A stretch of DNA of 64,000 bases from Adineta ricciae (GCA_905250025.1 CAJNOJ010000311.1:1-64000), one strand, 5' to 3'. Shown: positions 50,271 through 60,582, counted from the stretch's first letter. Notes: generated by a model from the letters alone, not told the origin. A program made the numbers and translations.

Positions 50271-52240
50271 ATGCACACATTTTCCACATTACCCGTCGAA
50301 ATTGTTTATCGAATTATGGATCATCAAAATGACGAGACGCTATTTTGTTCAATGCAAAATATTTCCCGGCGGCTCAATCAGATCCTGAGCACCTATGAGC
50401 GATATCGAGTAAGTTTACTTGATGGCACCTTAACATTCTTGTCGGTTATACTACTCATAAGCCTAATAATATTTAACGTCGTAAATTTCTTCATAAGAAG
50501 CCGCAAGTAATCTCATAATCCGCAAATAATTTCCTCGAATAAGACATTCACAGTGCGAATTCATATGAAATCAAGCATTCCTCCCCTCTCTCGCCTTTCT
50601 CCTATATATGTTGAGCACTTCGATACAAAAGATTATCAGCTATCACTTTTGATGAACCCTCCCAAACGAAGCAAACTGCTCTCCACAATTTCTCGGTCTA
50701 CGCCTATATTCATTCCGGCCCTCCTCCTCATCCTCACCCTCACCCACACCCCCGCACCCTCATATCACACATATACAGTCGGAAGTGTCATCAAAGATTT
50801 TCTTTGCTACTTGTCCCTTTCATGTAGACACTAACCGAACTAAGCCTCTACTGGAACGGGATCGGTACTAAAGGGGCACAACACATTGCGAATGCGTTGC
50901 GAACGAACACAGTAATATTGATCTCATTTCACGGAAGGTGAAGTATTCAGTCTCTCTCACACCTACAGACACTCACCACACTAAATCTCGGCTATAACCG
51001 ACTCGGTGATGGAGGAGCACAACACATTGCGGATGCGCTGGGAACGAACACGGTAATACTGATCTCATTTCACGGAAGGTGAAGTATTTAGTCTCTCTCA
51101 CACCTACAGACACTCGCCACGCTAATCCTCCTCGACAACGGAATCGGTGCTGAAGGAGCAAAACACATTGCGGATGCTTTGCGAACGAACACGGTAATAT
51201 TGATCTCATTTCACGGAAGGTGAAGTATTCAGTCTCTCTCACACCTACAGACACTCACCACACTAAACCTCAGTTGGAATGGAATCGGTGCTGAAGGAGC
51301 ACAACACATTGCGGATGCGTTGCGAACGAACACGGTAATATTGATCTCATTTGACGGAAGGTGAAGTATTCAGTGTCTCTCACACGCACAGACACTCACC
51401 ACACTAAACCTCTACCGCAACGAAATCGGTGCTGAAGGAGCACAACGGATTGCGGATGGGTTGCGAACGAACACGGTAATATTGATCTCATCTCACGGAA
51501 GGTGAAGTATTCAGTCTCTCTCACACCTACAGACACTCACCACACTAAGCCTCATTTGGAACGGAATCGGTGCTGAAGGAGCACAACACATTGCGGATGC
51601 TTTGCGAACGAACACGGTAATATTGATCTCATTTCACGGAAGGTGAAGTATTCAGTCTCTCTCACACCTACAGACACTCACCACACTAAACCTCAGTTGG
51701 AACGGAATCGGTGCTGAAGGAGCACAACACATTGCGGATGCTTTGCGAACGAACACGGTAATACTGATCTCATTTCACGGAAGGTGAAGTATTCAGTCTC
51801 TCTCACACCTACAGACACTCACCACACTAGATATCGGCTACAACGAAATCGGTTATGAAGTGGCACAACGGATTGCCGATGCGTTGCGAACGAACACGGT
51901 AATATTGATTTCATTTGACGGAAGGTGAAGTATTCAGTGTCTCTCACACTTACAGACACTCACCACACTAATCCTCGACAGTAACCAAATCGGTGATGAA
52001 GTGGCACAACACATTGCCGATGCGTTGCGTCGGAATGCAGTAAGGCTGATGCTTTGCTGGAACAGAATGGGGAATATTTGATTTATCTAATTCTTAGAGC
52101 ATCAATATGGTGTAGGTCTTTCACTGAACGAAATGGGAGAACAAGTGATAGTGGATCTGGTGACTCTTTTGGTAGAAAGGATGCTTTTCGATAGAGAATT
52201 TGGTCGATGTCATTTGCTGCGTAGTTTTGCTGACAGTGAG
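50271..52240 (+). CDS. F-box/LRR protein with nine 141-base exon-intron units
   Basis: Exon 1 (50271-50408) encodes an F-box-like start (STLPVEIVYRIMDHQ...LFCSMQNISRRLNQIL), the Skp1-binding module of SCF ubiquitin ligases. Exon 2 (50544-50777) is a linker. Nine 84-base exons follow at 50828, 50969, 51110, 51251, 51392, 51533, 51674, 51815 and 51956. Each encodes one 28-residue ribonuclease-inhibitor-type LRR (TLTTLNLSWNGIGAEGAQHIADALRTNT type) and is separated from the next by a 57-base intron. All splice phases are 0. The 3' end is not resolved. A cap-like SLNEMGEQVIVDLVTLLVER lies in another frame at 52110-52240, so a missed splice or a frameshift is possible. It lies inside repeat-rich, Helitron-bearing DNA. 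Confidence 0.72.
50828..52039 (+). repeat. Tandem array of nine 141-base LRR exon plus intron units
   Basis: Start-to-start spacing is exactly 141 bases for all nine units. The introns (GTAAT...ACAG) are almost invariant, while exon differences cluster in the codons for the L-x-x-N-x segment. Confidence 0.95.
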
Positions 52241-53560
52241 AAGTAGTGAAGGAATAGAAAATGAACTTTGCTGTGAGAAGTGGATGTGACCTGAATGAGA
52301 ATGCTTTTTTTTGTGGGAAAATATACGTGGAATAGTGGAAGTGAGTGCTTTACTTACGGAGGTTCAACAGAGCAGTGTTTGATGGAAGAGGTGCCATGGT
52401 ACGATGCGTTTATGAGAGGTTTGCTGGGATTGGAATTTGTTTCTGAAAGTGTGCGATTGACAAGACAACATTACTACAGACTGCTCGACTATATTGGGAT
52501 ATGGTAGAATTGTATTGACAAGAGTACAGTTCGTATGCATTTTACATGGCAGGTCTCGTACAGGTAAAGTGATCAGACCAAGGCACATTAAATGGGAGCG
52601 ATGTTTCATTATTATCTAGCTGTTTCATGTTTGATTCCAAATCCTAAATGTATTGAGAGCTTGATAATGAAGTGTTATGTTTGTTTGTAATTTATTTTTG
52701 AAGAGGATAGTATGTATCCGTTATCTATGAATTCTATGGTGCATTGGAAAGAAACAATGTACTCTAAAGTGACTGAAATGGCACAGTGAAGAGAGAATGG
52801 TCAAAAAGTAGCGCACCAGATCGCGCTGTTAGACTAATCGCTTCCCACGATCAGCGTAGTAAGAAAAGCGGAGAATACCAGTTTGACAAATTTTCTCAGT
52901 CAGATTCGGACTGGTACATTCAATATCTAATGATAGGCCCCTATCGTACGCTTGCTCTAAGGTCTATCTTTCGAATGATGACAAAACGGAAACCAGTTAG
53001 TGGTGCATCATTCAACTCCATAGCCTGTGCGCTGAAATATTATATATTCGTAGCTTTCCTCAGCATTACACTGCAAGAGAAGGTACATTTCGTTTGATTT
53101 GGGTACCTGTCTTTGAGCTCTCTACACGTATCGGCAATTGGAAGCTCGCACAAAATGATGATCATTGAACAGAAGTGGATTTTGGCTATCTGGAGTCACT
53201 CCAGACTGATTTTGTATCTGTAGTGTTGCTAGGTTTTGAGATGTATCTGAAATTATATGTACATATACCGCCTTTTTTCAAGGGGTTAATAGTACTTAGT
53301 CAAAGTACAGTGATATAAATCGAGTGGACTGAAAGTATGCAAAGTATCATCATCTAAGTACAAATAATTTTACTTTCAATCAAGATATTTGTGCACATTT
53401 AGTCTCCATTTGTTTATCAATACAGCATCCTCAACGAATACAACTGTGTAGTAATAGTCTGTACGTGATGTTCGAAAAAAATATATAACCATAGGACACC
53501 GGCTATAGTCAAGCGTATTAGTATGATAAATAAAACATTATGTTCGATGTCTAGAGGCGT
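52241..53560. other. No gene recognised
   Basis: Between the LRR gene and the helicase fragment. Open frames at 52295-52507 and 52786-53097 have no recognisable motif. The shared repeat at 53480-53522 lies at the right end. Confidence 0.4.
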
Positions 53561-53599
53561 AATAATTAATAACTGATCTTCATAAACGAACTTTGAACT

Positions 53600-54273
53600 A
53601 ACCTCCGTGTACCTGACAACAAGACTGAACTTCTTTCTGGTCTTTTAGCTTTGGTAAGAAACATGCCTGTGAAATAGGGCTTTCCAATGGTACTCAAGGA
53701 ATTTTTCGAGAGCTCATATACGATGATCAGAAGGATCCGAGCGATTTAAAAATAAAAAGCGAAATATTTCCCTCAAATGCAATCTACATACGAAAACCAT
53801 TATATGCACTCGTAGAATTGAATGCATCACAAGTAGTAACAAATCTCGATGGCCTTCGTCGCAAACTCATTCCTATTCCATTAATCAAGAAGCAGTTCAC
53901 TGTTCCTATAAGGCAACTTTTCGGGCATCTGCTCGATCGAGTACAAAATGAGAGAAGAATTCCACAAGTCATTCAAGTCACACGAACACAGCTACCAATT
54001 GTACCTGCCTTCGCAATAACTACATATAAAGCGTATGGACTCACGATGAACAAAATTGTAGTCGATCTTCAAGTTCCGTTTCAGACATTGCAAGTGGTGT
54101 CAGTATACGTACCACTCAGCAGAGTGAAGAGAGCGGAACATATAGTCATTCTTCGAACTTTTGATATGAAGGTTCTACCAGTACGACCTTCTCTTGCTCA
54201 AGACGCTAGACTGAAACGTCTAGATGAACTTGACAAAAAGACAAAACGACAGTGTACCTTTTTCATTTCGTAA
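53600..54273 (+). pseudogene. Helitron/Pif1-type helicase C-terminal fragment
   Basis: The region reads as LALVRNMPVK, GLSNGTQGIFRELIYDDQ, then PAFAITTYKAYGLTMNKIVVDLQ and VYVPLSRVKRAEHIVILRTFD. These match the last helicase motifs of Pif1-like proteins, including the Helitron rep-helicase family. The stretch from 53818 is open to a stop at 54271-54273. Upstream, a TAG and a frame change near 53670 break it, and the N-terminal helicase motifs and Rep domain are absent. The fragment cannot be active by itself. Confidence 0.8.
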
Positions 54274-54587
54274 ATATGTGTAAATCGATACTTTGCTAAT
54301 AGTCTAGTCCATCGTAGGCATATAAAATGTAATATAATTTGAAATGACCTTAAAATAATTATTTATAAATGTTCATTTCCTTTATCTCTATTCACACTTA
54401 TGTTAATTATTATATAATTGTCTGATTTTCTACCATTGTACCAGATATTACCTATCGTGTTTTCTTTGTTTCATTTTTTTTGTAATCATCCATAATCTTT
54501 CTAATTGTACTGGTATTTCTTGAAAATATCTAATCTATGCCGGAAATAAACTTATGTACACAATAATGCATTAAAAATATAACATCC

Positions 54588-54620
54588 GTAAGCGACTGCC
54601 TCGACGAGCATTACTTGTTG
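54588..54620 (+). repeat. GAGCGTTACTTGTT repeat, third plus-strand copy
   Basis: About 33 bases. It is preceded by sequence (ACAATAATGCATTAA...) that also precedes the copy at 48786, so the shared unit is longer than the core. Confidence 0.65.
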
Positions 54621-54847
54621 TATTGCGTCACCGTTTCTTTCTTCTTATTGCATATTGCATTGGTAGTATAAAATTGAGGTTTTTATATGCATCTCCAAAA
54701 ATAGTCAGAAAAATTCAGTATTTTGTTTTCGAAATTTACTAAATATATCTGCGCAAAACATTTGAATTGTTTCTTCGTGTATGAAATTTTTAAATGAATT
54801 AGTTTCACAATTGGGACACGAAAAAAACATCTGTCCTCTACAGTTGA

Positions 54848-55033
54848 GGGTTAAGTGAGTCGGCACGGTGAGCGCTACTTGTTATTATACCCATTGATAA
54901 TTTAAATGAATGAATAATTTGTTTGCTTTCATTATTTGATGATAATCCAATACATTGTGAACGAATAAATACAAAGAGAATTAAATACGACACTAAACAC
55001 AAGTAACGCTCGTCGAGATAGACTCGCTGAGCC
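54848..55033. repeat. Inverted repeats enclosing a gene fragment
   Basis: The core repeat occurs at 54848-54883 in plus orientation and at 54999-55033 in minus orientation. The 115 bases between them are the synaptotagmin-like N-terminal fragment. Confidence 0.7.
54884..54998 (-). pseudogene. Synaptotagmin-like pseudogene, N-terminal fragment
   Basis: Translates to LVSYLILFVFIRSQ...KQIIHSFKLSMGIIT, aligning with the TM segment and following residues of the intact gene (VVSSVIFYIFVRSR...QQIINSFRPSMGIMT). It is bounded on both sides by inverted copies of a short repeat. Only about eight codons of the parent separate its end from the fragment at 45286. Confidence 0.8.
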
Positions 55034-55218
55034 ATCGACTGAATAACTAACATTGGTAAATGTTTGCAGTCCATGGAACCATTCACAACAACTCACATTG
55101 TATTATTGCATACGCGCTATAACCCTGTTTTTAACTTATCATCTTTTAATTTACCTCGTAACAAATTCCAACAATATAGGATGTCATAGAGCCACAAAGC
55201 TATTTAAGAACTTTTATA

Positions 55219-55253
55219 ATAAGTAACGGTCGTCGAGGCAGAGTCGCTTAGCC
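55219..55253 (-). repeat. GAGCGTTACTTGTT repeat, second minus-strand copy
   Basis: About 35 bases in minus orientation, ending in GGCTAAGCGACTC when read on the minus strand. Confidence 0.65.
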
Positions 55254-55723
55254 TCCGACTGAATGAGAGTGTGTGTGTGTTGTCGATATGTTGCCTGGTG
55301 TTCATGTCGTCAATCATACCCTCACCCTCTCAAGATGACCAAATATAGGGATAACATGTTATCTGACAGCTTTGTACGTTATTGACTTATTTTTTTCGCA
55401 TCGAATCATAATTTCCTGATGAATGACTTTTTTATTTTTAATGAACATCCACCGATTATAAAAGGAAAGCTAACAATCGAAAAACATTGCTTAATTTGCA
55501 AGAAGATAAATGCATGATTTTCAGATAATTGAATGATGATCAATGATGGGCAGATCGATTGGTGATGGTGACAAATTATTGATCCATTCGTTAATATACA
55601 CAAAATTTGCTTTCGTTTAAAGTAATATTTGGACTAATTCCGTTAAATCTGCCTTCCGGCAAGATGCTATTCGATTCTTGATCATCATCAGGTTCGTTTA
55701 TTGGTGGAAATTGAGTTGTTCGA

Positions 55724-56466
55724 TTAATTAAATTCAATCGTCGGTTTTTCAAGATCAATTTGATATAATACATGGTTCATGTACTCTAATTCACTTTGGT
55801 CAAAATATTCTTTAATTGGTTCTGGAAAAAGATCGGTCAATGGACGCTTTACCCAGGTCGATCATTCCGGCGACTGGATCCGGTGAAATCTGAGTCGGTT
55901 CCGGTACAGCTCTTCTCGATTCCAGCAAGTTCCGGTAGGTTCCTTGCCGCCGGATTCCGGCCGGAATTGCACAGGAAATATCCGATCAGTTCCTGACCGT
56001 TTCCAGCTCGAAGTTTGCAGGAAACGGTCGGGAAATGACTGGAACCTACGCTTGAACTTCCGGCCGGAACCGACCGTGCCATAATAACCTGGGTCACTAT
56101 CTTCATGATAACATAATAATTTGTTTTTGGACTAAAATATTTTGACGGAGTGGTTGGTAGTGTGAGCATCACGCTACGTCTGTTGTTGTTTAAGATATTC
56201 GTTGGGTGTATTGGTAATAGATATTGTATAACTTCTTGACAACTTAGTTGTGGAAGAAAGATTTTCTCTGCTGGATCACTGTTCGATGTTATGCTTCCAT
56301 GGAGTCCACTAGTAACTAAGAGATGTACATAATCACCATCAATGTATAAGACTAATGCTGGCCGGTGTTTCTTCTTTTTACGTTTTCTCTTTCTCTTTCC
56401 TGATTTGTTCGACGAATTTTTTGATGATGCTGTTTTTTCATCTACATTGTGATATAGTGATGTCAT
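55724..56466 (-). pseudogene. Unknown gene interrupted by a GC-rich element
   Basis: An ATG at 56466 opens a frame with a Lys/Arg run (KRKRKRKKKK) and ALVLYIDGDYVHLLVTSG. The frame runs to the element at 56093. Beyond the element it continues as RPLTDLFPEPIKEYFDQ... to a TAA at 55724. The two sides are in the same frame if the 242-base element is taken out exactly from CCCAGG to CCTGGG. The family is unknown. The gene could still work if the element were spliced or if an intact allele exists, but here it is broken. Confidence 0.55.
55852..56093. mobile_element. GC-rich CCCAGGT...ACCTGGG element, copy 2
   Basis: 242 bases, similar along its length to 45287-45595 but lacking internal stretches of that copy. 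It has the same termini, the same palindromic GC-rich core and no target duplication that I can see. It sits inside an open reading frame on the minus strand. Confidence 0.75.
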
Positions 56467-57937
56467 GACTCTCTTGTCCTTGTTGGAAATATCCTTACGA
56501 AATATTCCATGTCGTCATAGTCTGTTGGAATATTCGCAGGGTATTTTCCCCTTTCTAGAGCTATATATATAGTCACGATGTTTTCCTAGTGTTGTTCAGT
56601 TTTATGTTTATTTCTAAATAAATTCTCTCTCACCTCAAGACGTGACATACACCAAAAGCTTGTTTAGCTTTATATCGAACAAAATATATTTTTCCGCCGA
56701 TTAGAGTTGAAAATGTTTGTTCTTCTTCCAGACTACTGCGACCTTGCAAAATACATAATGGAAATGTTAATTATTGTAAAGTATACCGACAACTTACTGT
56801 CACTCATTGATTCAAATGATGCTAATCCTTCAATATTAACTAGACAATTGGATAAAAGAAAACTGAAAATGAACACGAAGAATAATACAATACAATCCCA
56901 GCAAACAAAAAAGGGAAGAAGTAGTTTTTTCTTTTTCTCCTTCCTTTGTACATATACATAATCCAATAATAAATATATGCGAGAGATATCGGGCATATTC
57001 AGGCTTGTCATTTGAACTACAAAATTTCGATCTCAACGATCATGATCTGGCAGCCGTATGCATATCTTTGCAATTCTGATACAAAAGATTATCACGTGAA
57101 CGCTTTCAGCAATTCTGTTTCAAGAATTTTATACTGACATTCTCATCAATGGTTGTCAATCCAGGTGAAATAAACTCAGTCATAAACGCCTGTTCTCCAT
57201 TCCATCGTATTTGACCTGTCTGGTACGTACCTTATTACGACTGTGTATCGTACGTGATTATTTATAGGATTTTCTACACGTTTTTCACCGACTTTGATCG
57301 TATACAGCGCCTAACAAACGGGTCAAATATGGTCAGTTCACGGGCGAAAGAATGTCTTCGGGATAGTTTTGATGATTGTCTCAAAGTCAATTATCATATA
57401 TTAGGCTCATAAATGATAATAGACCAAATCGCATAGAATATTTCCTTAATATTTTACCATAATAAAATGAAACAGCGAAGATCTATGTTTTTCTCGGTCT
57501 TTTACCTTATTATTTTTAGCTCTTAAGTGCACGATGATAGCTTTAGAAACGATACTTTGCCTTACTTTAATTATTCCTACACATTTGTGTTTTTACACAA
57601 GATACTACTTGTAGACTAGAAATGAGGAAATAGATAATCGAATCTCGAATGATATCTTTCGATTAATTCAAGTGTTTTTTATTTGTATAGATCTTGTTTG
57701 AAAAGAAAATTCCCGAAGATGATACCTTTTTAGACATTTACATTCGACACCGTGAATGACGATAAACAAATTCATTAAAACCAGAAGTAACTAAGTATTA
57801 TTTATTTTAGACGAACGTGTTATGTAAAAGAATCATCCTGATATCAGTAAAAAATCCACGTATAATTATCATGAATTGAATTTAATTTAAAAACGGCCAA
57901 AAAACACGAACCCAAACCATTCAATTCGAGTTTACAA
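56467..57937. other. Intergenic with one dispersed repeat
   Basis: No gene supported. It contains the repeat copy at 57387-57443. Open frames near 56.7-57.0 kb on both strands overlap each other and have no motif. Confidence 0.4.
57387..57443. repeat. Dispersed repeat, copy 2
   Basis: Counterpart of 42187-42243, in the same orientation and at a similar distance upstream of the second four-TM gene copy. Confidence 0.6.
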
Positions 57938-58240
57938 ATGTTAAATAATATATTTCAAGGAAAATTACTATTAAAAGTCTTACATAAAGGTAATGATGGT
58001 ATAATGAAAAGCATTATATTAGATAAAAATGACCAAAAATTATATACAAATTACACGCAATTCAAGGATATTGATGGAAAACCATTGAATTCACCAGAAA
58101 ATATTTATCCATTCAGAAGATTACTGAGTTGGCATGCAAGATGTGCTCATGATTATTACGCTAAAACAAAGAAAAGGATACCAGAGAGTGAAAATTTTGA
58201 TGGCCTAGTATCTCTTCCAGGAGATGATTTACACGAATAA
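57938..58240 (+). CDS. Hypothetical 100-residue protein
   Basis: A single open frame from an ATG. The sequence is charged and soluble (KVLHKGNDGIMKSIILDKNDQKLY, FRRLLSWHARCAHDYYAKTKKR) and has no signal or TM segment. The composition looks like real protein rather than noise, but I see no splice partners and no family. It could be one exon of a larger gene or a remnant. Confidence 0.4.
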   Translation: MLNNIFQGKLLLKVLHKGNDGIMKSIILDKNDQKLYTNYTQFKDIDGKPLNSPENIYPFRRLLSWHARCAHDYYAKTKKRIPESENFDGLVSLPGDDLHE

Positions 58241-59187
58241 AAAGTAGATTAATACTTGATAGAAGATTGATTACTTTGTTAAAAATTAAATCCAGCATTA
58301 TTTGGTTTCTTATCTTGCTTTTTTTTCTCATCATTAGCACATATTTACCGGGATCGGATTTAAGAATCATCATTCATAACGGTTTTATCTACGATTGAAT
58401 GATAAAATCAAATTCGTGAAACATCTTACATTATCGATAGGCATTGAGGTGGGATAATTCTACGATAGTCTCAATTAGAATGTCCAATTGATTTCTTTTT
58501 GCAAATTCGAGAAAAAGAATTGAAGATGAATGAGAGAGACGAGGAAAAACATTGGCATCGTCTGTTGATTAAGATTTGTTCTTGAAATCAGTCGATCACA
58601 AATGAGTTTGTTCTCTTTTTGGTCAAGGTCAATCAATAATAAACACTACAATCCATTTCGATCGGAAAAATCATCTATCTTCGATTAAAGAAAATTCTTT
58701 GGAAGTGGTTCGGGATTGTCATTTGATTGATTATTCAATGACAAAAAATAGCTCAAAAGGGCTTTTTTTTCAATACTTCGGACTTTGATTAAGTTCGATG
58801 AAGAAAATGAACACAAAGAAAAACGAGAGAACGGTGAGAAATGTTTTTATTATTTTTCTTGTCAAAAACAAAATGCAATCGGACATAAACATACACACAC
58901 ACAAAAGATATATTCATGTAAATAAGTTTATATATATATACTGTTCAAAACAACAATTTGCTTTTTTTTCTTTTGGGAAGCATCATCTCAATACTTGATA
59001 AGAAAGAAGAAAATCTAATCTTCTTTGTTTTTCCTTGGAGAAAAAAGATGTGCTTTTTGTTAATTTTCATCTCTAAATCAATCCAAGGAAAATCTTTGCA
59101 TTTGAAAGAGAATTCTTCTTACGAGAATTTGTGTGTTGACTGTTTCTTCAAGATTGAATTTTGCTGAACACTTTTCAAAACATTGTT
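58241..59187. other. Intergenic, nothing recognised
   Basis: AT-rich sequence upstream of the second four-TM copy. No gene supported. Confidence 0.4.
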
Positions 59188-60530
59188 TTTAATAATTCCC
59201 ATTGGAAATCTGGTGTTTGTTGGGGAAATTTAGCAGGCTGTTTAGCTTTCTATCACTCTCTAACCGGTTTTATATTATTAGTGGCAAATGCAACATTCAC
59301 TTTCCTAACAACTGACTATCTCTTCATCTTTGCATCACTAATTGCACTTGGTTTTCTAATCATTCTCTTAGGAATTATTCTCCTGCCGTTGGTATTTTCC
59401 TACTTTCTCGGTCGACAATATCATATCTATGCAACAAGTCATGCATATGTAACGTTTGTTATTAATTTAATTAATGTATTCCTGATTGGCTGTGTTGCTT
59501 ATGAAGTTAGTCAATTACAAGTCTTAAGTTTACTTTCATCGCGATTTTTAATTGCGGATTTGGGTTTATTAGCATTATCGTTGGTTGTCGGTGTTACAGC
59601 ATGGGTGACATATGTTGGAAGACAATTTCATGAACCCAATGGACAATTTATCCTTCAACTTTAATATAAGAAAAAAAAACCGTTGTTTTGTTTTTGTTTC
59701 TTTCTTTGTAAAACTAAGAAAATAACATGAAGAGTATATGTGTCTGCTTTCTTTTTCAGATTCTTTTTCCTATTTCAATTATATCAAACGGATAATAATC
59801 AAAATAACGAATATGAACGATAGCGAATGACGTATTCCTTGACTTAATTGTCCATCGACTGTTTTGGTTATATTGTATTTGAACATAACATCTTTAACAG
59901 CTTGAAATGTTAATGGACCATTACATAATGATCGATTACATCGGATTTCAAAGCTTCCAAAATTACCAAAATCGTATGCAGTCACCGATTTGTCATTCCC
60001 ATAAAGTTGATTATTACAGCCACGATTGGTTCGACTATTTCTTCGTAATCGTTGTGCACCTTGACAGATACCAGGCCGAGTAACCAAACCACATTGACGA
60101 ATGTTTTCATCCGAATCGAAACATGAAAGATCAGCATCTTCAATCGGTGATGATGATGCAAGAAGTGGCCAGAGTTCTTCACCAAGTGTTGTGTAGTTAA
60201 ATTTCAAACGTTGAAGCAAACCTGACATGGTTTTCGTAGCGAACTCAATTGCACAGTCGTCGGAGTGATCGCATAGATGCGAGACACTATAATCAAAACT
60301 AAGTGAACCATCGTTGGAAAATCGAACACCAGTAGAATGATACATTCCTGATGATCCATTTGCTTGACCGATTTCAAATGAAAGATATGAATAATATCGA
60401 TGATACCAGTACGACATGCGAAAAGCGCATTGTATTGAAGACTGACTTTGATTGCATGATTTAGGAATTTCGAAAGGAGTGTCGAGATCGGATTTAAATG
60501 AACAATCTACTGTACATTGAAGTGCAGATG
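59186..60530. repeat. Two-gene segmental duplication, copy B
   Basis: Counterpart of 43800-44997, offset 15,386 bases at the four-TM stop. Here the second gene is intact, while the first has lost its 5' end. Confidence 0.85.
59188..59664 (+). pseudogene. Four-TM membrane protein, copy B without a start codon
   Basis: From NSHWKSG to the stop the product is identical to copy A. There is no ATG in this frame at all. The frame is closed upstream by a TGA near 59154, and no acceptor site lies between that stop and the conserved part. Unless a non-AUG start is used, it cannot make the protein. The coding sequence differs from copy A by only a few silent changes. Confidence 0.6.
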
Positions 60531-60582
60531 TGAGTGAGATGGTGTAGAGAAGAAAAGCAAGAAGAATTCGGTGGAATGACAT
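59779..60582 (-). CDS. Secreted, probably GPI-anchored Cys-rich protein
   Basis: 267 residues in one exon. A signal peptide (1-20) and a C-terminal hydrophobic tail without a basic end (SLSFIFVILIIIRLI) suggest GPI attachment. The body has about 15 Cys and several N-glycosylation sites (NQS, NGS, NYT, NRS, NIT). A late CNRSLCN segment recalls the last Cys pair of Ly6-type folds, but the rest does not fit, so I do not name the family. It is the intact partner of the broken gene at 44392-44997 and converges on the four-TM copy. Confidence 0.7.
   Translation of the reverse strand: MSFHRILLAFLLYTISLTSALQCTVDCSFKSDLDTPFEIPKSCNQSQSSIQCAFRMSYWYHRYYSYLSFEIGQANGSSGMYHSTGVRFSNDGSLSFDYSVSHLCDHSDDCAIEFATKTMSGLLQRLKFNYTTLGEELWPLLASSSPIEDADLSCFDSDENIRQCGLVTRPGICQGAQRLRRNSRTNRGCNNQLYGNDKSVTAYDFGNFGSFEIRCNRSLCNGPLTFQAVKDVMFKYNITKTVDGQLSQGIRHSLSFIFVILIIIRLI

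Noticed and set aside
50973-51254. Minus-strand 93-codon frame with internal repetition
   Set aside because: It is the antisense of two LRR units, so its repetition reflects the array and not a gene.
48645-55253. ACTTGTT repeats as telomeric or telomere-associated sequence
   Set aside because: They are scattered single copies in both orientations with long unrelated DNA between them, and no short G-rich telomere-type tandem array is present.
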